This document shows, one piece after another, positions 34,161 to 42,632 of a DNA stretch of 42,669 nt. Source of the DNA: Eubacteriales bacterium (GTDB lineage Bacteria > Bacillota > Clostridia > Lachnospirales > Lachnospiraceae). The translations under genes were made by a program, and so were the position numbers. The notes beneath the pieces were generated by a model. The model made no database searches, was not told where the DNA came from, and worked only from the letters and a program-made list of their open reading frames with translations. The stretch covers positions 1-42,669 of the forward strand of contig JAUNSV010000004.1 in assembly GCA_030539055.1 (NCBI GenBank). The letters are read 5' to 3'. Every line of letters begins with the position of its first letter. Positions within the stretch are counted from its first letter, which is position 1.

Positions 34161-34189
34161 ATTTTATCATAAATTATAAAAATTATCTA
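34161..34189 (-). promoter_or_regulatory. candidate leaderless promoter of the YjjG-like gene
   Basis: Minus strand TAGATA (34184-34189, four of six to consensus), 17 bases, TAAAAT (34161-34166), six bases before the ATG. Confidence 0.45.
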
Positions 34190-34212
34190 TATAAAAAGTA
34201 GACAAGTAATAT

Positions 34213-34241
34213 TTGATTAATATTTATTTTTGTATTAAAAT
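34213..34241 (+). promoter_or_regulatory. candidate leaderless promoter of the UvrD-family gene
   Basis: TTGATT (34213-34218), 17 bases, TAAAAT (34236-34241), six bases before the ATG at 34248. No ribosome binding site is present. Confidence 0.5.
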
Positions 34242-34247
34242 TGTATT

Positions 34248-36080
34248 ATGAATAATATTATGCAAAATGATGCTATTAATCATTATATTGGGTCTGCTCT
34301 AGTTTTAGCAGGCCCTGGCACAGGTAAAACTTATACTTTAACAAATAGAATTTATAAATTAATTGAAAAATATCATGTGGATTCTAGCTCTATTTTGGTA
34401 GTTACTTTTACTAGAGCAGCAGCAAAAGAAATGAAAGAAAGATTTATTAAATTATGCAAAAATACTCCAGAATTTAATTTTAATCAAGTAAAATTTGGTA
34501 CTTTTCATTCAATATTTTTTGAAATATTAAGAGAAAGTTTTGGTTATAATAATAATTCATTAATAAAATATAATGAAAAAATAATGTATTTAAAAGAAGC
34601 AATAGAATACTTGTATAAAAATAAAAAACTTCCTAAAGAATATATCAATTTGAATTTAGATTCTATTAATGATTACTTAAATAAAATAATATATTTAAAA
34701 AATAACTCATATAAAAATAAACTTAAGAAAAACAAATATGATGATGCAATTTTGTCATATTATATAAAAAAGTGTAAAAATAAGAAAAAAATTGATTTTG
34801 ATGATATGGCAATATTGCTTTATGATTATTTATTAAAAAATAAAGAAGTTTTAAGCTATTATCAAAATAAATATAAGTTCTTACTTATAGATGAATTTCA
34901 AGATATTTCATTAATTCAATATAAATTGATTAAGATGATTGTTTCTTCTAAAAATATTTTTGTAGTAGGTGATGATGACCAAAGCATATATAATTTTCGT
35001 GATGTGAATCCTCATATTATGAAAGATTTTTTGAAAGATTATCCTGATTCAAAAATTTATAATTTGAATATGAATTATAGGAGTGCTCCTATTATTATTT
35101 ATTATACATCAAATATTATTAAATATAATAAAAATAGGTTTAAAAAGGATATACTGCCTTACAATAAAACAAAAGGATTTTTGGAAATAAAACAATTTGA
35201 AAGTTCACAAATAGAAAATTCATATGTATTAGATATTATAAATAATAATACAAAAATTGGGCTTCCATATAAAGAAATGGCAATTCTTTATAGGACTAAT
35301 ACTATCCCTATAGCTATAATAGATCTTTTAAGAAAGTATGATATTCCTTTTTTTATTAAAGATAAAATTACTAATATTTTTGATACTTTTTATTTTAAAG
35401 ATTTAATATCTTATGCAAAAATAATATATAACATTCATTCAATAAACGATTTTTTTAGAGTAGCGAATAAACCTTTAAGATATATTACAAGAGAGAGTAT
35501 AAGAGAATCTTTGGGGAATATAAATAAATTAATTAATTATTATAAATTAACACCATATATGAATAATATATTAATTGAATTTAGAGAAAAAATAAATTTT
35601 GCTAGGAATCTCCCTCTAGCATCTTGCTTTCATTATATAAGAACAATATTAAAATATGATGATTATTTATTAAAATATTGTAAGGAATTGAATTTGGATT
35701 TTGATGAAATAAATAATAATTTAAATGTTTATGAAGAAGAAAGTTTATCATATAAAACCCTAAATGAATTTTTGGAATATATTGATAATTATAATCAAAA
35801 TTTATATGAAATACATACTAGTAATGAAAAAAACAGTATTAACTTAATGACTTTTCACTCCTCAAAAGGATTAGAGTTTTATGATGTACAAATACTAGAT
35901 GCTATGGATGGCATTATTCCACATAAAAAAGCTAAAAATAAGGAAGATATAGAGAATGAACGCAGATTATTTTATGTCGCATGCACAAGGGCTAAACATA
36001 ATTTACACATATATTTCACAAATATAAGGTATGCTAAGTCATATAATAAATCAAGATTTATAGAGGAGAGCTTATTATGA
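34248..36080 (+). CDS. UvrD/PcrA-family (SF1A) DNA helicase, short form
   Basis: 610 residues; PcrA is usually about 720-750. Motifs in order: a Q-motif-like start, Walker A LAGPGTGKTYTLTNR (22-28), VVTFTRAAAKEMKER, Walker B FLLIDEFQDIS, VVGDDDQSIYNFRDV, LNMNYRS, INLMTFHSSKGLEFYDVQIL, and motif VI RRLFYVACTRAKHN. The protein ends soon after motif VI, so the C-terminal Tudor-like region of PcrA that contacts RNA polymerase is missing. It probably unwinds DNA 3' to 5' in repair. The stop overlaps the response-regulator start (ATGA), so the helicase and two-component genes form one operon, an unusual pairing. The ATG lacks a ribosome binding site. Confidence 0.9.
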   Translation: MNNIMQNDAINHYIGSALVLAGPGTGKTYTLTNRIYKLIEKYHVDSSSILVVTFTRAAAKEMKERFIKLCKNTPEFNFNQVKFGTFHSIFFEILRESFGYNNNSLIKYNEKIMYLKEAIEYLYKNKKLPKEYINLNLDSINDYLNKIIYLKNNSYKNKLKKNKYDDAILSYYIKKCKNKKKIDFDDMAILLYDYLLKNKEVLSYYQNKYKFLLIDEFQDISLIQYKLIKMIVSSKNIFVVGDDDQSIYNFRDVNPHIMKDFLKDYPDSKIYNLNMNYRSAPIIIYYTSNIIKYNKNRFKKDILPYNKTKGFLEIKQFESSQIENSYVLDIINNNTKIGLPYKEMAILYRTNTIPIAIIDLLRKYDIPFFIKDKITNIFDTFYFKDLISYAKIIYNIHSINDFFRVANKPLRYITRESIRESLGNINKLINYYKLTPYMNNILIEFREKINFARNLPLASCFHYIRTILKYDDYLLKYCKELNLDFDEINNNLNVYEEESLSYKTLNEFLEYIDNYNQNLYEIHTSNEKNSINLMTFHSSKGLEFYDVQILDAMDGIIPHKKAKNKEDIENERRLFYVACTRAKHNLHIYFTNIRYAKSYNKSRFIEESLL

Positions 36081-36757
36081 CAAATGAGAAATTAAAAATA
36101 TTAATAGTTGATGATGAACAAAGAATGAGAAAGTTAATAGGCGATTTTCTTACAGCAAATGGTTATCTTATAGTAGAAGCAGAGGATGGAGAGGCTGCTC
36201 TCAAAGCTTTTTATTCTGATAATACTATTTCACTTGTTATACTTGATGTAATGATGCCAAAAATGAATGGTTGGGAAGTACTAAAAGCTATGCGTAATGA
36301 TTCTTCTATTCCAATAATAATGCTTACTGCTCGTTCTGAAGAAAATGATGAAGTATCTGGTTTTCAATCTGGTGCAGATGATTATATTACAAAACCATTT
36401 TCACCTAAAATTCTTATAGCAAGAGTTAATTCTATACTAAGACGAAATAAAAAAGAATCAAGTGAAATAATGGATATAGGTGGCATAAAAATAGATAAAA
36501 TACAACATCAAGTTTATGTTGATGATGACCCAATAGAACTCTCTTTCAAAGAATTTGAATTACTAGACTTTTTGATGGAGAACAAAGACATAGCTCTTAC
36601 ACGCGAAAAAATATTAAATTCTGTATGGAATTTTGATTATTTTGGAGATGCACGCACTATTGATACTCATATAAAGAAACTCCGTGCAAAATTAAAAAGT
36701 AAGGGTGATTATATCAAAACTATATGGGGAATGGGTTATAAATTTAAAATCGACTGA
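36077..36757 (+). CDS. OmpR/PhoB-family response regulator
   Basis: 226 residues. The receiver domain has ILIVDDEQRMRKLI, the phosphoacceptor Asp57 in VILDVMMPKMNGWEVL, PIIMLTARSEENDEV and a Lys in YITKPFSPKIL. The C-terminal winged helix has LSFKEFELLDFLMENKDIALTREKILNSVWNFDYFGDARTIDTHIKKLRAKL. A GGAG-type site lies in the end of the preceding helicase gene. The partner kinase starts two bases after its stop. The signal and target genes cannot be read from the sequence. Confidence 0.95.
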   Translation: MTNEKLKILIVDDEQRMRKLIGDFLTANGYLIVEAEDGEAALKAFYSDNTISLVILDVMMPKMNGWEVLKAMRNDSSIPIIMLTARSEENDEVSGFQSGADDYITKPFSPKILIARVNSILRRNKKESSEIMDIGGIKIDKIQHQVYVDDDPIELSFKEFELLDFLMENKDIALTREKILNSVWNFDYFGDARTIDTHIKKLRAKLKSKGDYIKTIWGMGYKFKID

Positions 36758-36759
36758 AT

Positions 36760-38346
36760 ATGAATATTATTAATCTTAATCCAAAAAAAAGTATAGGCAA
36801 TAGGATTAGTCTTATCTTCGTAATAGTAATGATAATTTGTGTTGGCTCTATATCATTATTTAACTCTCTTTTTCTTGAAGATGTGTATTTGAATGAAAGA
36901 GCAAATGTATTAAAAAAAAGTTATGAAGTGCTTAATTCTACTTTAATGGATGCTTTTTCTCAAGGGTATTCACTTGAAGATTTAATGCCAAAAGAGAATA
37001 ATGAAGTTGGGCCTGGTGCAAGAATAAGCACGAGTGATACTTTTTTGACAAAATTTATTTCGGAATTGCAAGATACTTATAATGTTTCTATAGTAATATT
37101 AGATTCTAATTCTAATGCATATTCACTATGGCGTAATCCTCAAAGGTTAGATGAACAATTACAAACTCATATTTTTAATGAAGTTGAAATCAAAAACTCA
37201 AAATCTAAGCAAATTTTTCAAAATGAGCATTATCAAATTTTATTGAATAATATGGGACCACAAAAAAATGTTTCCAACAATTCTAATTTAGAGTGCTGGG
37301 GCTTTTTTAGTGATAACCAAACATCTTTTTTGATGTCTACTCCTATAGTATCAATTAAAGAACCAATAAAAATTTTTAATAAAAATATATTTCTTATTTC
37401 TATAATTGTCATATGCATGGGTACTATTTTTATTTATATTTCATCTATGCAAATTACTAACCCCATAAAAAAATTAGCTCTTTTATCCAATAAAATGTCT
37501 AAACTAGATTTCTCTGAAAAATATAAGGATGTAAGAGAAGATGAAATAGCTACACTTGGTATTTCAATGAATGAAATGAGTTCTATATTGGAACGCACAA
37601 TTAATGATTTACAAAAAGCAAATGTTCAATTAAAACATGATATTAGTGAAAAAGAAAAACTTGATATTATGAGACAAGAATTTGTAGCTAATGTATCACA
37701 TGAATTAAAAACTCCTATAGCTCTTATTCAAGGATACGCAGAGGGCTTAATTGAGGGTATGGCAGAAGAAAGAGAAGCTAGGGATTATTATTGCAATGTT
37801 ATTCAAGATGAAGCTATAAAAATGAATAAAATAGTAAGGCAATTACTAAATTTATCTTCCATAGAAAGAGGAAGCGAGGTACTCGATTTAAGCAATGTAA
37901 ATTTAGTTAATATAGTAAAATCCACTATTAATGCTTCTACTCTACTTATTAATGAAAAAAATATTAATTTAAGTATTGATATCCCTAAAGATACAAATGT
38001 GTATGTTGATGAACTTAAATTAGAAGAAATCATAAGAAATTATTTGACAAATGCTATTAATCATGTAGATGAAAATAAGATAATCAAAATTTATATTGAA
38101 AAATTACAAAATAATAAAATAAGACTTAACTTTTATAATTCTGGTAGTGGTTTATCTGAAGAGAATTTAAAACTAGTGTGGGAAAAATTTTATAAAGTAG
38201 ATAAAGCACATACAAGAGCTTATGGAGGAACTGGCTTAGGGCTTTCTATAGTAAAAGCTATAGCTAATCAACATCATACAACTTGCGGGTGTATGAATAC
38301 AAAAGATGGTATTATTTTCTATTTTGACTTAGACAAGAGCATTTGA
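36760..38346 (+). CDS. membrane sensor histidine kinase
   Basis: 528 residues. Membrane segment at about 16-40, an extracellular sensor region of roughly 165 residues, a second membrane segment at about 209-230 (IFLISIIVICMGTIFIYI), a HAMP domain (TNPIKKLALLSNKMSKLDFS), dimerisation and phosphoacceptor domain with His314 in FVANVSHELKTPIALIQGYAEG, and an ATPase domain with NYLTNAINHVDE, FYNSGSGL and GGTGLGLSIVKAI. It autophosphorylates and passes the phosphate to the regulator just upstream. Its TGA stop lies inside the terminator loop that also forms the -35 box of tyrS. Confidence 0.94.
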   Translation: MNIINLNPKKSIGNRISLIFVIVMIICVGSISLFNSLFLEDVYLNERANVLKKSYEVLNSTLMDAFSQGYSLEDLMPKENNEVGPGARISTSDTFLTKFISELQDTYNVSIVILDSNSNAYSLWRNPQRLDEQLQTHIFNEVEIKNSKSKQIFQNEHYQILLNNMGPQKNVSNNSNLECWGFFSDNQTSFLMSTPIVSIKEPIKIFNKNIFLISIIVICMGTIFIYISSMQITNPIKKLALLSNKMSKLDFSEKYKDVREDEIATLGISMNEMSSILERTINDLQKANVQLKHDISEKEKLDIMRQEFVANVSHELKTPIALIQGYAEGLIEGMAEEREARDYYCNVIQDEAIKMNKIVRQLLNLSSIERGSEVLDLSNVNLVNIVKSTINASTLLINEKNINLSIDIPKDTNVYVDELKLEEIIRNYLTNAINHVDENKIIKIYIEKLQNNKIRLNFYNSGSGLSEENLKLVWEKFYKVDKAHTRAYGGTGLGLSIVKAIANQHHTTCGCMNTKDGIIFYFDLDKSI

Positions 38347-38362
38347 CAAATGCTCTTTTTTT
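38335..38362 (+). terminator. terminator of the helicase/two-component operon
   Basis: AGAGCATTT (38336-38344), loop GAC, AAATGCTCT (38348-38356), then a T run. The kinase stop codon is inside the hairpin, and the loop region is part of the tyrS -35 box. Confidence 0.85.
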
Positions 38363-38371
38363 ATATATAAT
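38343..38371 (+). promoter_or_regulatory. perfect-consensus tyrS promoter embedded in the terminator
   Basis: TTGACA (38343-38348), 17 bases, TATAAT (38366-38371): all twelve positions match sigma-A consensus. Expected start near 38378, followed by the AGGTGG site and ATG at 38391. Confidence 0.8.
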
Positions 38372-38390
38372 TGCTTTTTAGGTGGTAAAT

Positions 38391-39620
38391 ATGAATATTT
38401 ATGATGAATTAAAAGAAAGAAATTTGATTGCTCAAACAACTAATGAAGAAGAAATAAAAACATTAATTAATCAGGGAAAAGCTATATTTTATATTGGTTT
38501 TGACCCTACAGCAGACTCACTTCATGTAGGTCATTTTATGGCTTTATGCCTTATGAAAAGATTACAAATGGCAGGTAATACACCTATTGTACTTGTAGGT
38601 GGTGGTACTGGAATGATTGGAGACCCCTCTGGCAGAAATGATTTAAGGTCTATGATGACAATTGAAACTATAGATAAAAATGTAGAATGTTTCAAAAAGC
38701 AAATGTCAAATTTTATAGAGTTTGGTGATGATAAAGCTAAAATAGTAAATAACAAGGACTGGTTATTAGACTTAAATTATGTAGAATTCTTAAGAGATAT
38801 AGGCACTCATTTTAGTGTAAATAGAATGCTAAGTGCAGAGTGTTATAAAAATAGAATGGAAAAAGGTCTTACATTTCTTGAATTCAATTATATGCTTATG
38901 CAAGCTTACGATTTTTATTATCTATTTATGAATTATGGTTGCAATATGCAATTTGGTGGTGATGACCAATGGTCAAATATGCTTGCTGGAACAGAATTAA
39001 TTCGAAGAAAATTGGGAAAGGACTCTCACGCTATGACTATTAATCTTCTTCTTAATTCAGAGGGCAACAAAATGGGAAAAACATCTAATGGTGCTGTATG
39101 GCTTGATGCAAATAAAACTTCCCCTTATGATTTTTACCAATATTGGAGAAATGTAAATGATGCAGATGTTATCAAATGTTTAAAAATGCTCACATTTCTT
39201 CCACTAGATCAAATTAAAGAAATGGAAAAATATCAAGGTGAAGAGTTAAACCAAGCAAAAGAAATCCTAGCTTTTGAATTAACTAAATTAGTGCATGGTG
39301 AAGAAGAGGGAAGTAAATGCAAGGAAATTGCAAAAAATGTATTTAGTGGAAATTTATCTTTTGAAAATATCCCTACTCTTATAATAGATGAAAAAGAATT
39401 AATTGATGAAAAAATTGAACTTGCAGAAATATTAGTAAAATCTAAATTATGCACATCAAAAAGTGATGCAAGAAGAAATATTGAACAAGGTGGTGTTTTC
39501 ATAGATAATAAAAAAGAAACAAATGTAAAATACACATTTTCTAAAGAAGACTTGCTAGGAAATGGAAAAATAATAAAAAAAGGAAAAAAGAATTTTATTC
39601 GGGTATATATTAATGAATAA
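38391..39620 (+). CDS. tyrS: tyrosyl-tRNA synthetase
   Basis: 409 residues from the ATG at 38391 with AGGTGG five bases upstream; an in-frame GTG three codons earlier lies inside that site. The class I catalytic core has the HIGH motif as DSLHVGHFM and the KMSKS motif as GNKMGKTSNG. Tyrosine-site segments include FIYIGFDPTADSL-like FYIGFDPTADSL and QFGGDDQWSNM, and the C-terminal S4-like RNA-binding domain begins SDARRNIEQGGVFIDN. It charges tRNA-Tyr. No T-box leader is present; the leader is only about 13 bases. The last bases overlap the next gene. Confidence 0.96.
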   Translation: MNIYDELKERNLIAQTTNEEEIKTLINQGKAIFYIGFDPTADSLHVGHFMALCLMKRLQMAGNTPIVLVGGGTGMIGDPSGRNDLRSMMTIETIDKNVECFKKQMSNFIEFGDDKAKIVNNKDWLLDLNYVEFLRDIGTHFSVNRMLSAECYKNRMEKGLTFLEFNYMLMQAYDFYYLFMNYGCNMQFGGDDQWSNMLAGTELIRRKLGKDSHAMTINLLLNSEGNKMGKTSNGAVWLDANKTSPYDFYQYWRNVNDADVIKCLKMLTFLPLDQIKEMEKYQGEELNQAKEILAFELTKLVHGEEEGSKCKEIAKNVFSGNLSFENIPTLIIDEKELIDEKIELAEILVKSKLCTSKSDARRNIEQGGVFIDNKKETNVKYTFSKEDLLGNGKIIKKGKKNFIRVYINE

Positions 39621-39888
39621 TAAAAACAAAAATTCATATAAGTTTTTTCAAAATAAGGATTGTGAATACTTTCCTTGTCATAATATGAAAAATGAAGATG
39701 ATTTCAATTGCTTGTTTTGTTATTGTCCTTTGTATGCTTTGGGTAAAAATTGCAAAGGTAATTATTTGTATATTAATGATATAAAAGATTGCTCCAATTG
39801 CATAATACCACACGAAAGTAAAAATTATGAATATATTTTGAGTAAATTTAATGAAATAATTGAATTAACAAAAAAACACTCTGAATAA
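39613..39888 (+). CDS. cysteine-rich small domain protein
   Basis: 91 residues. Cysteines occur as DCEYFPCH, NCLFCYCPLY, NCKG and DCSNCIIPH, the pattern of the cysteine-rich small domain family (PF04071-type), which probably binds zinc or an iron-sulphur cluster and is often found near cobalamin genes in Clostridia and methanogens. No cobalamin gene is nearby here. The ATG overlaps the last eight bases of tyrS, so translation is coupled. A shared bidirectional terminator lies across its 3' end. Function is unknown. Confidence 0.8.
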   Translation: MNNKNKNSYKFFQNKDCEYFPCHNMKNEDDFNCLFCYCPLYALGKNCKGNYLYINDIKDCSNCIIPHESKNYEYILSKFNEIIELTKKHSE

Positions 39889-39908
39889 AATTCTTCAGAG
39901 TGTTTTTT
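39871..39908. terminator. bidirectional terminator between convergent genes
   Basis: A perfect 15-bp stem (AAAAAACACTCTGAA with its complement), eight-base loop. Either strand ends with a T run, so it serves both the tyrS operon and the HAD/EF-G-like operon. Confidence 0.92.
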
Positions 39909-39909
39909 A

Positions 39910-40521
39910 TTAATTTTCAAATAATACTTTTTTTAATTTTTCTATATCACAATTCTTATGTATGTATCCATCCATTCCGCATTCTTTTGCACCTTTTATA
40001 TTCCAAGGTAAATCATCTATAAAAAAGCAAGTTTTTGGATCTAAATCAAACATATTAAAAAACTTTTTGTATATTTCTTTTTGTGGTTTCATAAGATTAA
40101 CATCAAATGAGAAGCACTTACCACTAAATAGTTCTGGGTATGGCATATATTTATCTTGCACATGTATTATATGCGAATTTACATTTGATAATAAATAAAT
40201 ATTGGAAGCATTATCTTTTATTTGTTTCAATATTTCTTTCATACCTTTTATTTCCCACAAACAATATTCTTCCCAATGATACAAACACTCTTTTGATACT
40301 CTTTTTACTTCTTCATTTTTTATTCTTTTTGAGAGTGAATTCCAAGCTTCATCATCACTTATAAGCCCACAGTCCAAGTATGCCCACTCCATAGAACAAA
40401 ATAATACATTAAATGATTCTTCTATAATTCTTTCATCGTTTGTGAATTGTTTACAAGCAAGATGTGCATCATAATCTACTAGTACTTTACCCATATCAAA
40501 AACATAATTTTTATATCTCAT
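39910..40521 (-). CDS. HAD-superfamily hydrolase (YihX-like subgroup)
   Basis: 203 residues. Motif I reads YVFDMGKVLVDYD: the first Asp is the nucleophile, while the usual second Asp position is Gly, as in the FDLGGVL/FDLGNVL subgroup of sugar-phosphate phosphatases. Motif II is YLLSNVNSH, motif III NLMKPQKEIYKKFF, and motif IV CFFIDDLPWNIKGAKECGMDG. A small helical cap lies between. The substrate is not predictable. A GAGGAA site precedes the ATG. It lies 32 bases downstream of the EF-G-like gene on the same strand and is probably in its operon. Confidence 0.85.
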   Translation of the reverse strand: MRYKNYVFDMGKVLVDYDAHLACKQFTNDERIIEESFNVLFCSMEWAYLDCGLISDDEAWNSLSKRIKNEEVKRVSKECLYHWEEYCLWEIKGMKEILKQIKDNASNIYLLSNVNSHIIHVQDKYMPYPELFSGKCFSFDVNLMKPQKEIYKKFFNMFDLDPKTCFFIDDLPWNIKGAKECGMDGYIHKNCDIEKLKKVLFEN

Positions 40522-40553
40522 ATATTCCTCGTATTAATTGTACTTTAATTTAA

Positions 40554-42632
40554 TCAACTTTCTTTTTCATTTTTTGCTTTCTCAATTTCTTTTTCACAAA
40601 TATCACTTGGTGCTTGCTCATATCTTACTACTTCATACGAATAATCACCTGTCCCACCAGTCATGGATCTAAGTGTTGTAGAATAATCATCTATTTCCAT
40701 TACAGGTATATCTGCTTCTATTTGTGTTTTACCTTTTTGAGTGGCTTTCATACCAAGGACTCTACCTCTTCTTTTATTTAAGTCGCCCATACAATCGCCT
40801 GTGTGTTTATCTTCTACTTCCACTTTAATATTGGCAATTGGTTCAAGAAGAACTGGAGATGCTTTCATAAACCCATCTTTAAATGCTCCTATAGTTGCCA
40901 TTTTGAAAGCCATTTCAGATGAATCTACTTCATGATATGAGCCATCATATAATACAGCATTAACACCTACTACAGGATAACCACATAGTGGCCCTTTTTC
41001 GCAACATTCAATCAAACCCTTTTCAACTGCAGGAAAGTAATTTTTTGGTATAGCGCCTCCCACTACTTCGGATTTGAAAATATAAGGAGTATCAAAATCT
41101 TGCGATGGAGAAAATCTCATTTTTACATGGCCATATTGACCATGACCACCAGATTGCTTTTTATGTTTAAATTCTACATCAGAGCTTTTTCTTATTGTTT
41201 CTTTAAATGCAATTCTTGGTTTAGAATAAATTATTTCTACTTTATATTCATCTAATAACCTACTTTGTATTTCTTCAAGGTGTAAAAGTCCCATACCATA
41301 AATAAGCATTTGATGATTTTTTGTATCATTTTCTATTTTTATTGTTAAATCTTCTTCACACAATTTTTGCAAGCTTTGTGCTAATTTGTCTATCTCGGAT
41401 TTCTCTTTTACAATATAAGCTTTTGCAGTATAAGGTTTTGGTATTTCTATTTTACTATATTGAATTGGTTCATTCTTTTGAGATAAAGTATCACCTGTTT
41501 TTGTTATGGATAATTTAGCTAATACTCCTAAATCTCCTGCAAATAATTCTTTCACTTCAGTTGTTTTATTTCCTTGCATTACATAAATTTTGCCTATTTT
41601 TTCTTCTTGGTCTCTGTTTGCATTATATAATATATCATCTGTTTTTATAACTCCAGAATGTACTTTAATAAAAGAATATTTACCTATAAAAGGGTCTACC
41701 ATTGTTTTGAAACAAATAGCACTTTTTGTTTTTGAAAAATCATTGTTTGCTTTGAATATTTCATTTGTTTTTGTATTCACTCCAGCTACTTCTCTTGTTT
41801 CTGGCCCTGGAAGATATTTTATGATGTCATCCATTAGAGCATAAGCTCCTTGACATAAGGTATTTGATCCCATAAACATTGGTACAATTGAAGAATCCCA
41901 CACATTAAATTTAAGTGCACTTCTTATTTCTTGCTCTGAAAATTCTTCTCCTGCAAAATATCGATTCATCATTTCTTCACTTGTTTCAGCTACAGATTCT
42001 ATCAAAGTATTACGACATATGTTTAAATTTTCTTTATTGTACTCTGGAATATCGCAAGGAATTACTTCACTTTCTTTCCATCTGTTTCCTGTTTGACTAA
42101 TAACATTTACATACCCTACAAATTTACCATTCTCTCTTATTGGCAAATTGAGTGGTGCCATGCGTTTTCCATACAATTCTGTCATATCTGTTACTACTTG
42201 TCTAAAAGATGCATTATCAACATCCATATTTGTTACATAAACAAATCTTGGCAATTTATATTTTTCACATAAATCCCAAGCTCTTTTTGTGCCAGCTTCT
42301 ACACCAGCTTTTCCATTTACTACAATTATAGCACCACCAGCTGCTCTTATAGCTTCCTCTACCTCACCACTAAAATCTCTATAACCTGGAGTATCTAAAA
42401 TATTGATTTTATACTCTCCCCATTCAATAGATATTAATGAAGTTTGAATAGAAATTTGCCTTTTTTGTTCTTCTTTACCAAAATCTGAAATAGTATTACC
42501 ATCCACTACATTGCCAAGTCTTTTTGTTAATTTAGCTATATAGCTAATTGCTTCTACTAAGCTTGTTTTTCCAGCACCTCCGTGTCCTAGAAGAACAACA
42601 TTTCTTATCTTATCTGTAGTATAAACTTTCAT
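40554..42632 (-). CDS. elongation factor G-like translational GTPase (paralogue)
   Basis: 692 residues, all five EF-G domains. G1 reads LLGHGGAGKTSLVEA instead of the AHIDAGKTT of canonical EF-G, G3 DTPGYRDFSGEV instead of DTPGHVDFT, and G4 TNMD instead of NKMD. The C-terminal half keeps EF-G features (SGGHGQYGHVKMRFSP, GVNAVLYDGSYHEVDSSEMAFKMA, PVLLEPI, RRGRVLGM). It belongs to the EF-G-like/EF-G2 group whose exact role differs from the housekeeping factor, possibly ribosome recycling or stress. AAAGGAGG precedes the ATG, 37 bases inside the window edge. The changed G4 suggests altered nucleotide handling (inference). Confidence 0.9.
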   Translation of the reverse strand: MKVYTTDKIRNVVLLGHGGAGKTSLVEAISYIAKLTKRLGNVVDGNTISDFGKEEQKRQISIQTSLISIEWGEYKINILDTPGYRDFSGEVEEAIRAAGGAIIVVNGKAGVEAGTKRAWDLCEKYKLPRFVYVTNMDVDNASFRQVVTDMTELYGKRMAPLNLPIRENGKFVGYVNVISQTGNRWKESEVIPCDIPEYNKENLNICRNTLIESVAETSEEMMNRYFAGEEFSEQEIRSALKFNVWDSSIVPMFMGSNTLCQGAYALMDDIIKYLPGPETREVAGVNTKTNEIFKANNDFSKTKSAICFKTMVDPFIGKYSFIKVHSGVIKTDDILYNANRDQEEKIGKIYVMQGNKTTEVKELFAGDLGVLAKLSITKTGDTLSQKNEPIQYSKIEIPKPYTAKAYIVKEKSEIDKLAQSLQKLCEEDLTIKIENDTKNHQMLIYGMGLLHLEEIQSRLLDEYKVEIIYSKPRIAFKETIRKSSDVEFKHKKQSGGHGQYGHVKMRFSPSQDFDTPYIFKSEVVGGAIPKNYFPAVEKGLIECCEKGPLCGYPVVGVNAVLYDGSYHEVDSSEMAFKMATIGAFKDGFMKASPVLLEPIANIKVEVEDKHTGDCMGDLNKRRGRVLGMKATQKGKTQIEADIPVMEIDDYSTTLRSMTGGTGDYSYEVVRYEQAPSDICEKEIEKAKNEKES

